Shown here one piece after another: positions 17,402 through 25,172 of a DNA stretch of 28,863 nucleotides. Under the pieces are notes generated by a model that ran no database searches, had not been told where the DNA came from, and worked only from the letters and a program-made list of their open reading frames with translations. Each line of letters opens with the position of its first letter. Positions within the stretch are counted from its first letter, which is position 1. The position numbers were made by a program, and so were the translations under genes. Origin of the DNA: an uncultured Treponema sp. (GTDB taxonomy: Bacteria > Spirochaetota > Spirochaetia > Treponematales > Treponemataceae); contig CAKUZR010000019.1 in assembly GCA_934718065.1 (NCBI GenBank), positions 1 through 28,863 of the forward strand, written 5' to 3'.

Positions 17402-17444
17402 AAAAAACTCCGGGTTTAATGGAATTCCACAAGCCCGGAGTTTT
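17402..17444 (-). terminator. Rho-independent terminator of pepF
   Basis: AAAACTCCGGG (17404-17414) pairs perfectly with CCCGGAGTTTT (17434-17444). On the minus strand the stem is followed by six U. The loop contains the palindrome TGGAATTCCA. It may also stop readthrough on the plus strand, where only four U follow. Confidence 0.85.
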
Positions 17445-17468
17445 CTGAAATTTCAAAAGGCATCTGCT

Positions 17469-19268
17469 CTAAAACAATTTCTTCAGCTGTTCAACAATTT
17501 CCTTGAATGTATCGCACGCAGCCTGAACCGGTTCAGAACATTCCATATCAACACCCGCAATACGCAGGCTTTCAATCGGGTAGCGGCTTCCGCCAGACTT
17601 CAAAAATTTGAAATAATCTTCGCGTTCTTTTTCGCCGCCGGAAACAACACGCTTCGCCAGAGCCAGCGCCGCTGAAATTCCTGTGGCATATTTATAAACG
17701 TAGAACGAATTATAAAAATGTGGAATTCTCAAACCTTCCATGTCGCTGTTTTCTTCAAAGTGCATTTCCGGCCCAAAGTAAAGCTCCAGCAGCTCGCGGT
17801 AAGTTTTCCGCAGAAGTTTCGCTGTAAGCGGAGTTCCGTTTTCAACAAATTCATGGGCTTTCAGTTCAAATTCAGCAAACATTGTCTGGCGGTGCAAAGT
17901 CGCAAGAATATCGTCAGCACGCATCGCAAGCAGATATTTTTTTTCATCTTCAGTTTTGGCGTTTTTCAGAAGATATTCAAAAACAAGCTCCTCGTTGAAT
18001 GTGGACGCAACTTCTGCCTCAAAAATTGTATAATCATACGAAAGGAACGGATTGTTATGAACAGAATACCAGCTGTGCATTGAATGACCGCCCTCGTGCG
18101 CCATTGTAAACACATCGCGGATGTCATTTTCATCATAATTCAAAAGAATGTACGGATTCCCGATATACGAGCCGCTTGAAAAAGCGCCGCTGCGTTTCCC
18201 GACATTTTCATAACGGTCAACCCATCCGTTCTTCAAGCCTGAACAAAGCCGGTCGGTGTACTCTTTTCCCAAAGGCGAAAGCGCATTTCTTACAATTTCA
18301 ACAGACTCATCGTAAGAATGATGCATTTTCACAGTTTTCACCAGCGGAACATAAACATCGTAATGACGAAGTTCCCGCAGCCCCATAATTTTTTTTCGCA
18401 GGGAATAATATTCGTGCAGCGTGTCCAAATTTTTGTGGACGCAATCTATCAAATTGTGATAAACACTGAGCGGAACTTTGTTTCCATACAACGCAGCCTG
18501 AAGGCAGGAATCATATCCACGCGCGCGGACTCTGAAAACATCCTGGTTTACATTCCCTGCATACAAAGCCGCAATCACATTCTGAAAATCCTCAAATTTC
18601 TTGTAAAACTGCTTGTAAGTTGTCTCGCGGATTTTTCTGTCCTGATTTTTGAGCAAAGTTGTAAAAGTCGTCTGGGTCAGCGGCATTTCCTCGCCGTTCA
18701 CTTCCACCGTGCCAAACTGCTTGTTCAAGTCTACATTTTCAAGAACGCTGAACGCATTGTACGGAGTTTCCGCCGGCTGCGCCTGGAGAGAAAGAAGCCT
18801 TTCCTCTTTTTCGCTCAAAGTGTACTTGTTGAAATGCAGAAGTTTTTCTATATAAACCTTGTAATCCTTAAATTCCGGCTGAGAAATCCAGACCCGCAAA
18901 GTTTCTTCCGGAATCGAAATCAGCTCCGGATCCATAAAACTGATTTCAGACTGAAATTTTGTGTAAGCCATCATTGCGCGCCCTTCACGGTCAGTTGCCT
19001 CGCTGTCATCCTCGTCGGCTTCGTGCTGAAGGCTCGCGTAATGGTAAACCGTTTCAAGCTTCAGTTCAGCCTGTTCAAGAGCTTTAAGCGCATCCAGCAA
19101 ATTCTGCGCCCCCGCACCAAGTTTTCCCTTGAACTGCACAACTTTTTCAGAAAGCGCAGGAAGCTCCTTCAAAGCGGCTTCCCACTCGTCATTTGATTTA
19201 TAAATTGAAGACAAGTCCCATCTGTCAGACTCAGGGACTTCTGAACGTTTTGGAATTTTATTACTCAT
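17469..19268 (-). CDS. pepF: Oligoendopeptidase F (M3 zinc metallopeptidase)
   Basis: This cytoplasmic peptidase degrades short peptides. The 599-residue product matches the family length. The zinc motif HEGGH is at 391-395 (MAHEGGHSMHSWYS). The third zinc ligand is the glutamate of AEVAST (E419). The substrate-side region GLRIPHFYNSFYVYKYATGISAA near the C-terminus is typical of PepF. The DRWDLSSIYKSNDEWEAAL start is also typical. No Shine-Dalgarno is seen. TATACT ends 7 nt before the ATG, so the transcript may be leaderless. A strong terminator follows the gene. Confidence 0.95.
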   Translation of the reverse strand: MSNKIPKRSEVPESDRWDLSSIYKSNDEWEAALKELPALSEKVVQFKGKLGAGAQNLLDALKALEQAELKLETVYHYASLQHEADEDDSEATDREGRAMMAYTKFQSEISFMDPELISIPEETLRVWISQPEFKDYKVYIEKLLHFNKYTLSEKEERLLSLQAQPAETPYNAFSVLENVDLNKQFGTVEVNGEEMPLTQTTFTTLLKNQDRKIRETTYKQFYKKFEDFQNVIAALYAGNVNQDVFRVRARGYDSCLQAALYGNKVPLSVYHNLIDCVHKNLDTLHEYYSLRKKIMGLRELRHYDVYVPLVKTVKMHHSYDESVEIVRNALSPLGKEYTDRLCSGLKNGWVDRYENVGKRSGAFSSGSYIGNPYILLNYDENDIRDVFTMAHEGGHSMHSWYSVHNNPFLSYDYTIFEAEVASTFNEELVFEYLLKNAKTEDEKKYLLAMRADDILATLHRQTMFAEFELKAHEFVENGTPLTAKLLRKTYRELLELYFGPEMHFEENSDMEGLRIPHFYNSFYVYKYATGISAALALAKRVVSGGEKEREDYFKFLKSGGSRYPIESLRIAGVDMECSEPVQAACDTFKEIVEQLKKLF

Positions 19269-19381
19269 ACAAAAAAGTATACAGCATTTTCCAAAAACAT
19301 TTCTATTGAATTCAAGTCAAACTTAAAACAAAATTTTTATCCGGACCGAATTCAAAACAGACTGAAAAAACACCGCGAACG

Positions 19382-19407
19382 AAAAAGTCCCGAAAGTTGC
19401 GCCGGGA
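19382..19407 (-). terminator. Probable terminator of the AEC transporter gene
   Basis: On the minus strand ATCCCG and CGGGAC form a 5-6 bp stem around a ~10-nt loop, followed by five U. It lies 18 nt past the stop codon. The stem is short, so strength is uncertain. Confidence 0.45.
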
Positions 19408-19424
19408 TTTCATCAATTCAGCGT

Positions 19425-20366
19425 TTAAAAGAAAAATTCAGCAAGAGCCACGCTCAAAGGCAAAGAAATTACGCAGAACAAAGAAGTTACAAGAACGCCG
19501 AGCCCCGCATAAGATTCATCCTTGTCAAAAAGAACAGCGAAACTTGAAACGCTCATCGCAACCGGGCAAAGCGCAGCGATGTAAGTCACGTAGCAAATCA
19601 GGCGGATATCCTGAATTCCGGAGAAAATTCTTGACGCGGCAAAAATTATTCCAAAAACAAAAACCAGCACAACCACAAAACGAAGAACGCAAAGTTTCAC
19701 AATATGCAGAACGTATGATTTTTTAAATCCGTGGAAAGTCGCAAAAAGCATTCCCAAAAGGAACATCGCAAGAGCTGTGTTCATTCCAGAAATCTGCTGC
19801 AGCGGAATTGAAATAACCTCGTGAAGGCGGAACGGACAGCAGAAAAGAACAAAACCCGCCAGAACTGCCAGAATATTCGGATTCAAAAGAAGCTTTTTTA
19901 CGTTTATCTGCCCGCAGAAAGTTTTGTAGCCAAAAGTCCACAGAAAAATATTGAAAACCACAATAAACGGAAGAAGATAGAAAATCGCGTTTGTCCCCGG
20001 GAAAATTCCGTCAATAAGAGGAATTCCTATAAAACTACAGTTCGTGAAAACAACGCTGAGCCTGTCAATCTGATCAAGTTCCATTTCACCTTCGTTCTTT
20101 GTGCGGCAAAAAACAAGAGAAACTGCGACCATCACAAAATGAATAAGAACCGCCAGAAGAAATACAATCCCGAAATTTTTAAGGCTTTCGTGGTCAAAAT
20201 CCATGTCAAACCGGCTGAAAACCAAAATCGGATTTATAAAATAGATAAGAATTTTAGAAACAAACTGCTGTTCCTGATTGCCGAATTTAAATTTCCTAGT
20301 AACAAAAAAACCGCTCGCCGCAATCAAAAACATAATAAAAAGCTGCTTAATAACAAGTAAACACAT
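19425..20366 (-). CDS. AEC (auxin efflux carrier)-family permease
   Basis: This 313-residue inner-membrane transporter has about ten hydrophobic segments in two sets of five. The start LLVIKQLFIMFLIAASGFFVTRKF is typical of bacterial AEC proteins, as are INPILVFSRF in the first half and MFLLGMLFA between halves. Bacterial members export or import small carboxylates such as malate; the substrate here is unknown. ATG at 20366 is preferred over TTG at 20384 because it gives the normal family N-terminus. TATACT lies 6 nt before it and there is no Shine-Dalgarno, so a leaderless message is likely. MITE copy 3 lies upstream. Confidence 0.88.
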   Translation of the reverse strand: MCLLVIKQLFIMFLIAASGFFVTRKFKFGNQEQQFVSKILIYFINPILVFSRFDMDFDHESLKNFGIVFLLAVLIHFVMVAVSLVFCRTKNEGEMELDQIDRLSVVFTNCSFIGIPLIDGIFPGTNAIFYLLPFIVVFNIFLWTFGYKTFCGQINVKKLLLNPNILAVLAGFVLFCCPFRLHEVISIPLQQISGMNTALAMFLLGMLFATFHGFKKSYVLHIVKLCVLRFVVVLVFVFGIIFAASRIFSGIQDIRLICYVTYIAALCPVAMSVSSFAVLFDKDESYAGLGVLVTSLFCVISLPLSVALAEFFF

Positions 20367-20431
20367 ACGCAAAGTATAGCGCAAACGAACAATAAAAATC
20401 TATAAAATTCCGTATTTAAAAAATTAGAAAC

Positions 20432-20634
20432 AGCCAGAATGTCGAATTTTTTTTACAAATTCTGAAAGAACACTTTCGGCATATTTCCAATTTGCTCAGA
20501 TGGATTTGGCTCGCGCTGCGCTTGTATTTATTAGGGTGCTTCGCACTTTAATTAATTCAATCGCCAAAAATCTTCACAAACTGTAAATCTGCCTACGCTT
20601 TTATTTTTTTCACAAAAAATTCGACATTCAGGCT
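20432..20634 (+). repeat. MITE-like repeat, copy 3
   Basis: This ~203-bp copy starts AGCCAGAATGTCGAA and ends TTCGACATTCAGGCT, a near-perfect terminal inverted repeat. AAAC flanks both ends (20428-20431 and 20635-20638), a candidate target duplication. The two arms extend inwards with imperfect pairing for about 75 bp. It fills most of the 321-nt gene-free stretch 20367-20687. Confidence 0.9.
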
Positions 20635-20647
20635 AAACAACTATATT
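20621..20647 (+). promoter_or_regulatory. Possible promoter with a repeat-derived -35 box
   Basis: TCGACA, inside the right terminal repeat of MITE copy 3, lies 15 nt before TATATT (20642-20647), or 17 nt before TATTTT. This would start transcription about 30 nt before the lipoprotein gene. The spacing is not ideal. Confidence 0.35.
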
Positions 20648-20687
20648 TTTTTTACAAGAACTGTTAAACTTCTGCCGAGTGGGAATT

Positions 20688-21449
20688 ATGAAAAAATTAT
20701 CTGTGATTATTTTCGCCGCAGCCGCATTTCTTATTTTTTCATGCGGAAAAAAAACTGAATATGATTTTTCAGACTCAAGCCTGATAACTTTGTACGAAGC
20801 CCAGGAAGATGCGGATGAGCTTGAATTTCAAACCCAGAAATGGCATAAATCGAATAAAAAAACTGTTGTCTTTTTTGGCTACGGCTACAATGACCCGGAA
20901 TTTGTTGAAAAAACAAGGGTAAAACTTTTCCAGGAATACGGTGACGCTGAAAAAGACGGCAATCTGATTGCGCTTGTTTTTCCTGATGATTTTAAGCATG
21001 GAACCCGCTCCTACACAACGAATCTTGCAAATATTCTGGATGACAAGGAAGTCGCCGGGCTAGTGGTTCTTGGTGCGCCGGAAGGAACTTTCAGGGCGAT
21101 AACGCGGATTCAGGATGAATACAACGGAACTCTTCCATTTCCGGTTATTTCGCTTTTCAGCCAGGATGACATTCTTGGCACTGAATACACTTCCGACATT
21201 GTGATTGACAAAAAACAAAAAGCCCAGCTGAACGGAATTCTTGAAACGGAAACCGAACAGGAAATTTCCGAAGAAACGCAGGAAATAATTGAAAGAGCGG
21301 TTTTTCTTGCCGGAATTGCTGAATCGCCGTTTGAAAAAGATGCGAAACTTTTCAATATTGCAAAAATGATTGCAGAAAACGCAAAAATTTCAAGATACGT
21401 TGACTCGGAAACAGGTTTGATTCCTGTAAATCATTTTATAATGGACTAG
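20688..21449 (+). CDS. Lipoprotein, possibly DUF3798-like periplasmic binding protein
   Basis: The 253-residue product has a lipoprotein signal peptide with lipobox LIFSC and C19 as the acylated residue. The mature part alternates beta-strands and helices (KTVVFFGYGYNDPEF, NLIALVFPDDFKHG, VAGLVVLGAPEGTF, FPVISLFSQDD). This looks like a periplasmic-binding-protein fold and resembles, from memory, the DUF3798 lipoprotein group. No ligand can be named. ATG at 20688 is preferred over GTG at 20679 because it gives a compact signal peptide. It ends 4 nt before a YfcE-like phosphoesterase, so both are probably co-transcribed. Confidence 0.75.
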   Translation: MKKLSVIIFAAAAFLIFSCGKKTEYDFSDSSLITLYEAQEDADELEFQTQKWHKSNKKTVVFFGYGYNDPEFVEKTRVKLFQEYGDAEKDGNLIALVFPDDFKHGTRSYTTNLANILDDKEVAGLVVLGAPEGTFRAITRIQDEYNGTLPFPVISLFSQDDILGTEYTSDIVIDKKQKAQLNGILETETEQEISEETQEIIERAVFLAGIAESPFEKDAKLFNIAKMIAENAKISRYVDSETGLIPVNHFIMD

Positions 21450-21453
21450 CCGC

Positions 21454-22119
21454 ATGCCTTGCATTTCTCAGCTTGAAAACGGAATTCTTGCCACAAAAAA
21501 AGATTTCGAGGAATTTTCAAAAAAGGAAAACTCAAAAATTCTGGTGATTTCGGACAGCCACGGCGCGGCGGAACTTCTTCTTTCAATTCTTCAGCAGTTC
21601 GGACCGCAAGTTGACGCGCTGGTTTTCGCCGGAGACGGAATTTTCGACATTTTCTACGCAATTGAAAAAGCGAAAAAGCATTTTTCCTCCGAAAAATGGA
21701 TTCCGCCTGTAATCGCATTCGCAAAAGGAAACAACGACCCTTCATCATGCGAAACAGAATTTTCAAAAAAAATAATTGTGCCGCCAAAAGTCGTTTTCAA
21801 GGCTGGCGCAAAAAAAATTCTTGTAAGCCATGGCAATTCAGAAGGCGTTTACTACGGGCTTTCAGCTTTAGAGGCGGCGGCTCAGGAATACGGCGCAAAC
21901 GCTGCGATTTTCGGGCACACCCACGTTCCAGCGGAGATCATGGGAACGACATACATTTTGAACCCGGGAAGCATTTCCTTGCCGCGGCACAGAAGTTTTC
22001 AGAGTTTTGCCGTCCTTGAAATTTTCGGAAAAAACATGACTTCAATTTTTTATAAAATCGAAAACAAAATGAAATATGAATTTACGCCGTACCATCCTGA
22101 ATCGTTCTATGGTTTTTAG
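21454..22119 (+). CDS. YfcE/MJ0936-type metallophosphoesterase
   Basis: This 221-residue metal-dependent phosphoesterase has all metal-binding motifs of the calcineurin-like fold: DSHG (34-37), GD (60-61), GNND (92-95), SHG (125-127) and GHTH (154-157), followed by NPGS (170-173). Family members hydrolyse phosphodiesters in vitro with Mn2+; the natural substrate is unknown. An N-terminal stretch of about 28 residues precedes the usual first strand (KILVISDSHG) and is not part of the fold. The Shine-Dalgarno is poor. Its TAG stop directly abuts the stop of the opposing gene. Confidence 0.88.
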   Translation: MPCISQLENGILATKKDFEEFSKKENSKILVISDSHGAAELLLSILQQFGPQVDALVFAGDGIFDIFYAIEKAKKHFSSEKWIPPVIAFAKGNNDPSSCETEFSKKIIVPPKVVFKAGAKKILVSHGNSEGVYYGLSALEAAAQEYGANAAIFGHTHVPAEIMGTTYILNPGSISLPRHRSFQSFAVLEIFGKNMTSIFYKIENKMKYEFTPYHPESFYGF

Positions 22120-22806
22120 CTAGAAATTTTTGCCGAGCGGAAAACCTGCGTAATCATGCCCCGGAAAAACAATCACATCCTTCGGCAGGGAACTATAAAT
22201 GCGGCTCAAGGATTTCATCATCTCGGGCTCGCTTCCTCCAGGAAAATCCGTCCGTCCCCAGCTGTGATAAAAAATCGTATCGCCGGTAATCAGAGTCTTT
22301 TCTTTTTCGTTGTAGTAGCAGACCGAACCTTCCGTGTGACCAGGCGTATGAAAAATTTTCCAGTCTGAAAGCGCCTCTTCAAGCTCCGCATCAGAAGTTT
22401 TTACAATTGAACTAAGCAGCGGCTCTCCGGAAAAAGCGACATCCGGCTCAGGAAGATTTTCCAGCGCCGGCAGGAATTTTTCAAATCCCATTGAACCAAG
22501 CAGCCGAGCCTGCGCGCCCGAGGCATTTTTTCCGACCATTTTCAAATCATTCTTATGAACCACAAGAGGAACATCCGGGTAAACCGACTTGCAAATTCCA
22601 GTTCCCGCAATGTGATCAAAATGCCCATGAGTAAGCAGAAACGCAGCCGGCTCAAGATTGTTTTCTTTCAGAAAATCAACAATTTTCCCGGAATCCCTTG
22701 TGAATTTACAAGCCGCCGGGTCAAAAACGAGAACTTTATTCTTGCAAATTTTTACAATCCAGGTATTTATACTGAACGGACCGGTATTTAAAACAGAAAT
22801 ATCCAT
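22120..22806 (-). CDS. Metallo-beta-lactamase-fold hydrolase (glyoxalase II-like)
   Basis: This 228-residue metallohydrolase has the binuclear metal motifs THGHFDH (59-65), the PGHT histidine H157, the bridging aspartate D176 (TGDTIF) and the last histidine H217 (FPGHD). It matches the short glyoxalase-II-like group (YcbL type), whose members act on thioesters such as S-lactoylglutathione. The exact substrate cannot be told. The ATG follows directly on the U-tract of the terminator closing the upstream gene, with no Shine-Dalgarno and no room for a separate promoter. Expression may therefore depend on terminator readthrough. Confidence 0.88.
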   Translation of the reverse strand: MDISVLNTGPFSINTWIVKICKNKVLVFDPAACKFTRDSGKIVDFLKENNLEPAAFLLTHGHFDHIAGTGICKSVYPDVPLVVHKNDLKMVGKNASGAQARLLGSMGFEKFLPALENLPEPDVAFSGEPLLSSIVKTSDAELEEALSDWKIFHTPGHTEGSVCYYNEKEKTLITGDTIFYHSWGRTDFPGGSEPEMMKSLSRIYSSLPKDVIVFPGHDYAGFPLGKNF

Positions 22807-22809
22807 AGC

Positions 22810-22843
22810 AAAAAAAATGCCATTCTTAACAACAAGAATGGCA
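22810..22843 (-). terminator. Strong rho-independent terminator after the DbpA-domain gene
   Basis: On the minus strand TGCCATTCTT and AAGAATGGCA form a perfect 10-bp stem with a 6-nt loop, followed by eight U. It closes the clpP/GNAT/RNA-binding block and ends 3 nt before the next start codon. Confidence 0.92.
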
Positions 22844-22851
22844 CAAATAAT

Positions 22852-23586
22852 TTACATTTCAGAATCTTCAGAAGGTTCTACGTGCGGTGCGCCGAAAGCT
22901 TCGTTTCCAGAAGCCTTTGTAGCAGCTGCATAAGCGGCTGCATCTTCAGCGGCAGCCTGGTCATCCAAACCTGCTGACATTGGAACTGTTTCATCGTCCA
23001 TAAGCTCGTCGTCTTTTGTGCGGCTGTAGCTTACAGCAAGTTTTCGTCCACGGTAATCATAGCCGTTCAGCACAGAAATTGCCTTTTCAGCATCTTCCTT
23101 GAAAAGCTGAACAAACGAATAGTTCGCCAAAACGCGGATATCGCCGATACGGTCGCGGTCAAGTCCTGCGCCGCCAACCAAAAGACCTACCAAATCACGC
23201 GGGAAAACACGTCGGTTTCGTCCAATGCTGATGAAAATTGTCGCCGCAAGCTCCGGGTCAATCTGAACACGAGGGCGCGGAGTTCTTTCTTCAGCAGTTA
23301 TTTCCGAAGTTTTTGGCTCGCGAACACTTCTGTCGCGGAAAGTTTTTTTATTGTCTCGGAAATCGTTCTTGCGCGAACGGTAAGTTCCGTGGAAGTGCTT
23401 CACAGTTTCTTTTACAAGATACGCTGCCACATAATTTCTAAGCGTAAGAGGAACGTTTTTCTTAAAAACTTTTTTAAGTTCTGTAAGAAGATCAAGATTT
23501 TCCTGAGTCTTAACCTTATCAACAGCATCCTGAAGGAACGCTGCAACTGAATTCATATCAATTTCTGAATCACGTCTGTTATACAT
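22852..23586 (-). CDS. Orphan DbpA-type RNA-binding domain protein
   Basis: The 244-residue product has a helical N-terminal part (~10-66), a basic Arg/Lys-rich linker (~67-105) and a DbpA/DeaD-type RNA-binding domain at ~114-189 (AATIFISIGRNRRVFPRDLVGLLVGGAGLDRDRIGDIRVLANYSFVQLFKEDAEKAISVLNG, with KLAVSYSRT closing the fold). An acidic, Ala-rich tail follows. No DEAD-box helicase motifs are present, although this domain is normally found at the end of such helicases. A role as an RNA chaperone or as a partner of a separate helicase is inference. TAGGAG gives a good start. A strong terminator follows. Confidence 0.85.
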   Translation of the reverse strand: MYNRRDSEIDMNSVAAFLQDAVDKVKTQENLDLLTELKKVFKKNVPLTLRNYVAAYLVKETVKHFHGTYRSRKNDFRDNKKTFRDRSVREPKTSEITAEERTPRPRVQIDPELAATIFISIGRNRRVFPRDLVGLLVGGAGLDRDRIGDIRVLANYSFVQLFKEDAEKAISVLNGYDYRGRKLAVSYSRTKDDELMDDETVPMSAGLDDQAAAEDAAAYAAATKASGNEAFGAPHVEPSEDSEM

Positions 23587-23611
23587 AATAAATTGCTCCT
23601 AAGCAAAAATT

Positions 23612-24502
23612 TTAAAGTTCTGCTACAAAACCAGATCCCATTCTTTCAAAACCGTTTCTAGCCAACAAAGGAATCAAAGAATCGGGAATAATTGTATTGG
23701 TCAGCAAAACCCATTTTTTATTCTGATCTTTCAAAGCATTCATGAACAGTTCTAAAAGTTCACTGCCAATGCCAAGACCTCTAAATTTTTCCAGAACATA
23801 AAAACTTGTCAAAACCACAATTTTATCTGTTCCATAAACAGGCTTTCCTGTAATACATCCGGCAAACTCATCAGAATTTGAATGGCATACAATTCCAGTC
23901 TGAAGTTTTGAATTTTCTTTTTCAAACTGCTGCATCCATAAATCAAACAACGCTCTCTTTAATTCTTCTGATGCCGAATTTTCAATTCCGCCTGATGCTG
24001 CATATTTTAAATTTAAAAGAACCTCTTCATGATTTGATGATGAATAACTTTCAAAATTAAAGTCATCCTGAATCAAATCTCCAGTTTCTTCCGGCTCATG
24101 ATCTAATTTTTCCAAGCCCCATATTTCACGCAGCTGATTGTACCATCCGTTGATAAAAAGCCGCATTTTTCTATTCTTAAACCGATGCCAAAGCTTTTCA
24201 ACTTCAGGATATTTTTTCAATTCATCTTTAAAATTCCTGAAAACCCCCCTCCCTGAATGAAGAATCTGCTGAAGCTCATCTTTTGCAACCGGAGAATGCA
24301 AAACGCTCACAAAATCTTCCATAAGATTAAATCCGTCGGAAGAATTCCATTCAGGCAAACAATAAAAACTGTATTCATCGGCACTGAACTTTTCAGCAGG
24401 AACTAAAATCAAATTTTGAGCGTCAACTAAAAATTTTTGTTCCTGGTTTTCCAAAGCCCGAAGAATTTCCTCTTCAAGCTTTTCGTTCAGTGCAAACACC
24501 AT
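23612..24502 (-). CDS. UPF0158-like domain fused to a GNAT acetyltransferase
   Basis: This is a 296-residue two-domain protein. Residues ~1-125 match the UPF0158 pattern: predicted strand-rich start, then HSGRGVFRNFKDELKKYPEVEKLWHRFKNRKMRLFINGWYNQL (82-124), compared from memory with the family's GkGAFRRFKD...P.l...W..F. Residues ~165-296 form a GNAT fold with the acetyl-CoA loop RGLGIG (241-246) after VLTSFYVLEKF and a final NGFERMGSGFVAEL. The acceptor is unknown. It begins 3 nt after clpP and precedes the RNA-binding gene by 25 nt. A run of six G lies within the GRGVF codons (about 24244-24249), but the frame is intact. Confidence 0.82.
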   Translation of the reverse strand: MVFALNEKLEEEILRALENQEQKFLVDAQNLILVPAEKFSADEYSFYCLPEWNSSDGFNLMEDFVSVLHSPVAKDELQQILHSGRGVFRNFKDELKKYPEVEKLWHRFKNRKMRLFINGWYNQLREIWGLEKLDHEPEETGDLIQDDFNFESYSSSNHEEVLLNLKYAASGGIENSASEELKRALFDLWMQQFEKENSKLQTGIVCHSNSDEFAGCITGKPVYGTDKIVVLTSFYVLEKFRGLGIGSELLELFMNALKDQNKKWVLLTNTIIPDSLIPLLARNGFERMGSGFVAEL

Positions 24503-24505
24503 AAA

Positions 24506-25111
24506 TTATTTCACCAGTTCTTTTCTGGAATTCACAATTTTTGAAACAAGCCCGTATTCAACCGCTTCTGAAGAATTCAGCCAGTAATCTCTGTTTGTAT
24601 CCGCGCAAACCTGCTCAAAAGATTTTCCAGTCTGCTCAGAGATTATCTTGTTCAGAACGGCTTTTGTCCGCTCCATTTCCTTGGCATGAATTTCAATATC
24701 CGTGGCAACACCGCGCATTCCAGAAGAAGGCTGATGAATCAAATAACGGCTGTTCGGCAAAGCAAGACGATGCTCCTTGTCAACCGCAAGAAGAATCAAA
24801 GCCGCCGCGCTAGCAATAAGTCCCATTCCAATAAGAAAAACAGGGCAGCTTACAAAACGAATCATATCAAAAATCGCAAATCCTGCGTCAACATCGCCGC
24901 CAGGCGAATCGATATAGATATAAACCGGCTTTTCTGCATCATCAGCTTCAAGAACCAATAGCTGGCGGACAATTTTTTCAGCCAAATCCTTGTTGATTTC
25001 TCCAGAAAGAATAATCTGGCGAGTCTTGATAAATTTTTCTGTCAGAGGATCCGGCATTTCCGGAGCTTTCTTTTTTGCGTCCTCTTCTTCGTCAAAACGA
25101 ATTTCTTTCAT
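24506..25111 (-). CDS. clpP: ATP-dependent Clp protease proteolytic subunit
   Basis: This serine protease forms the proteolytic chamber used with ClpX/ClpA. The 201-residue product has the catalytic triad S101, H126 and D175 with the canonical 25- and 49-residue spacings. The SPGGDVDAG oxyanion region (69-77) is intact. The nucleophile motif reads IASAAAL instead of the usual AASMGAF, and the residues around H126 are YLIHQPSSGM, so it belongs to a divergent ClpP branch rather than the E. coli-like one. No clpX or tig lies nearby. A cluster of TATAAT-like hexamers lies 15-35 nt upstream. Confidence 0.93.
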   Translation of the reverse strand: MKEIRFDEEEDAKKKAPEMPDPLTEKFIKTRQIILSGEINKDLAEKIVRQLLVLEADDAEKPVYIYIDSPGGDVDAGFAIFDMIRFVSCPVFLIGMGLIASAAALILLAVDKEHRLALPNSRYLIHQPSSGMRGVATDIEIHAKEMERTKAVLNKIISEQTGKSFEQVCADTNRDYWLNSSEAVEYGLVSKIVNSRKELVK

Positions 25112-25172
25112 TTAACATCCCGAAATATTATAATATTATATTAAATATAGCAAAAATCCGAAGCGTTTTCAA

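Noticed and set aside
15059..20634. The repeats as CRISPR or as an integron attC array.
   Set aside because: Copies are ~200 bp, few, kilobases apart, in both orientations and separated by ordinary genes. No cas or integrase gene is present.
24243..24253. Run of six C (G on the coding strand) inside the UPF0158-GNAT gene as a phase-variation site.
   Set aside because: The tract is short, falls on conserved Gly-Arg-Gly-Val codons and the frame is intact. Nothing suggests switching.
19425..24502. A mobile island or defence system in the mixed-strand middle of the window.
   Set aside because: Every gene is a housekeeping or common metabolic family. There is no integrase, toxin-antitoxin pair, nuclease or tRNA-flanked border.
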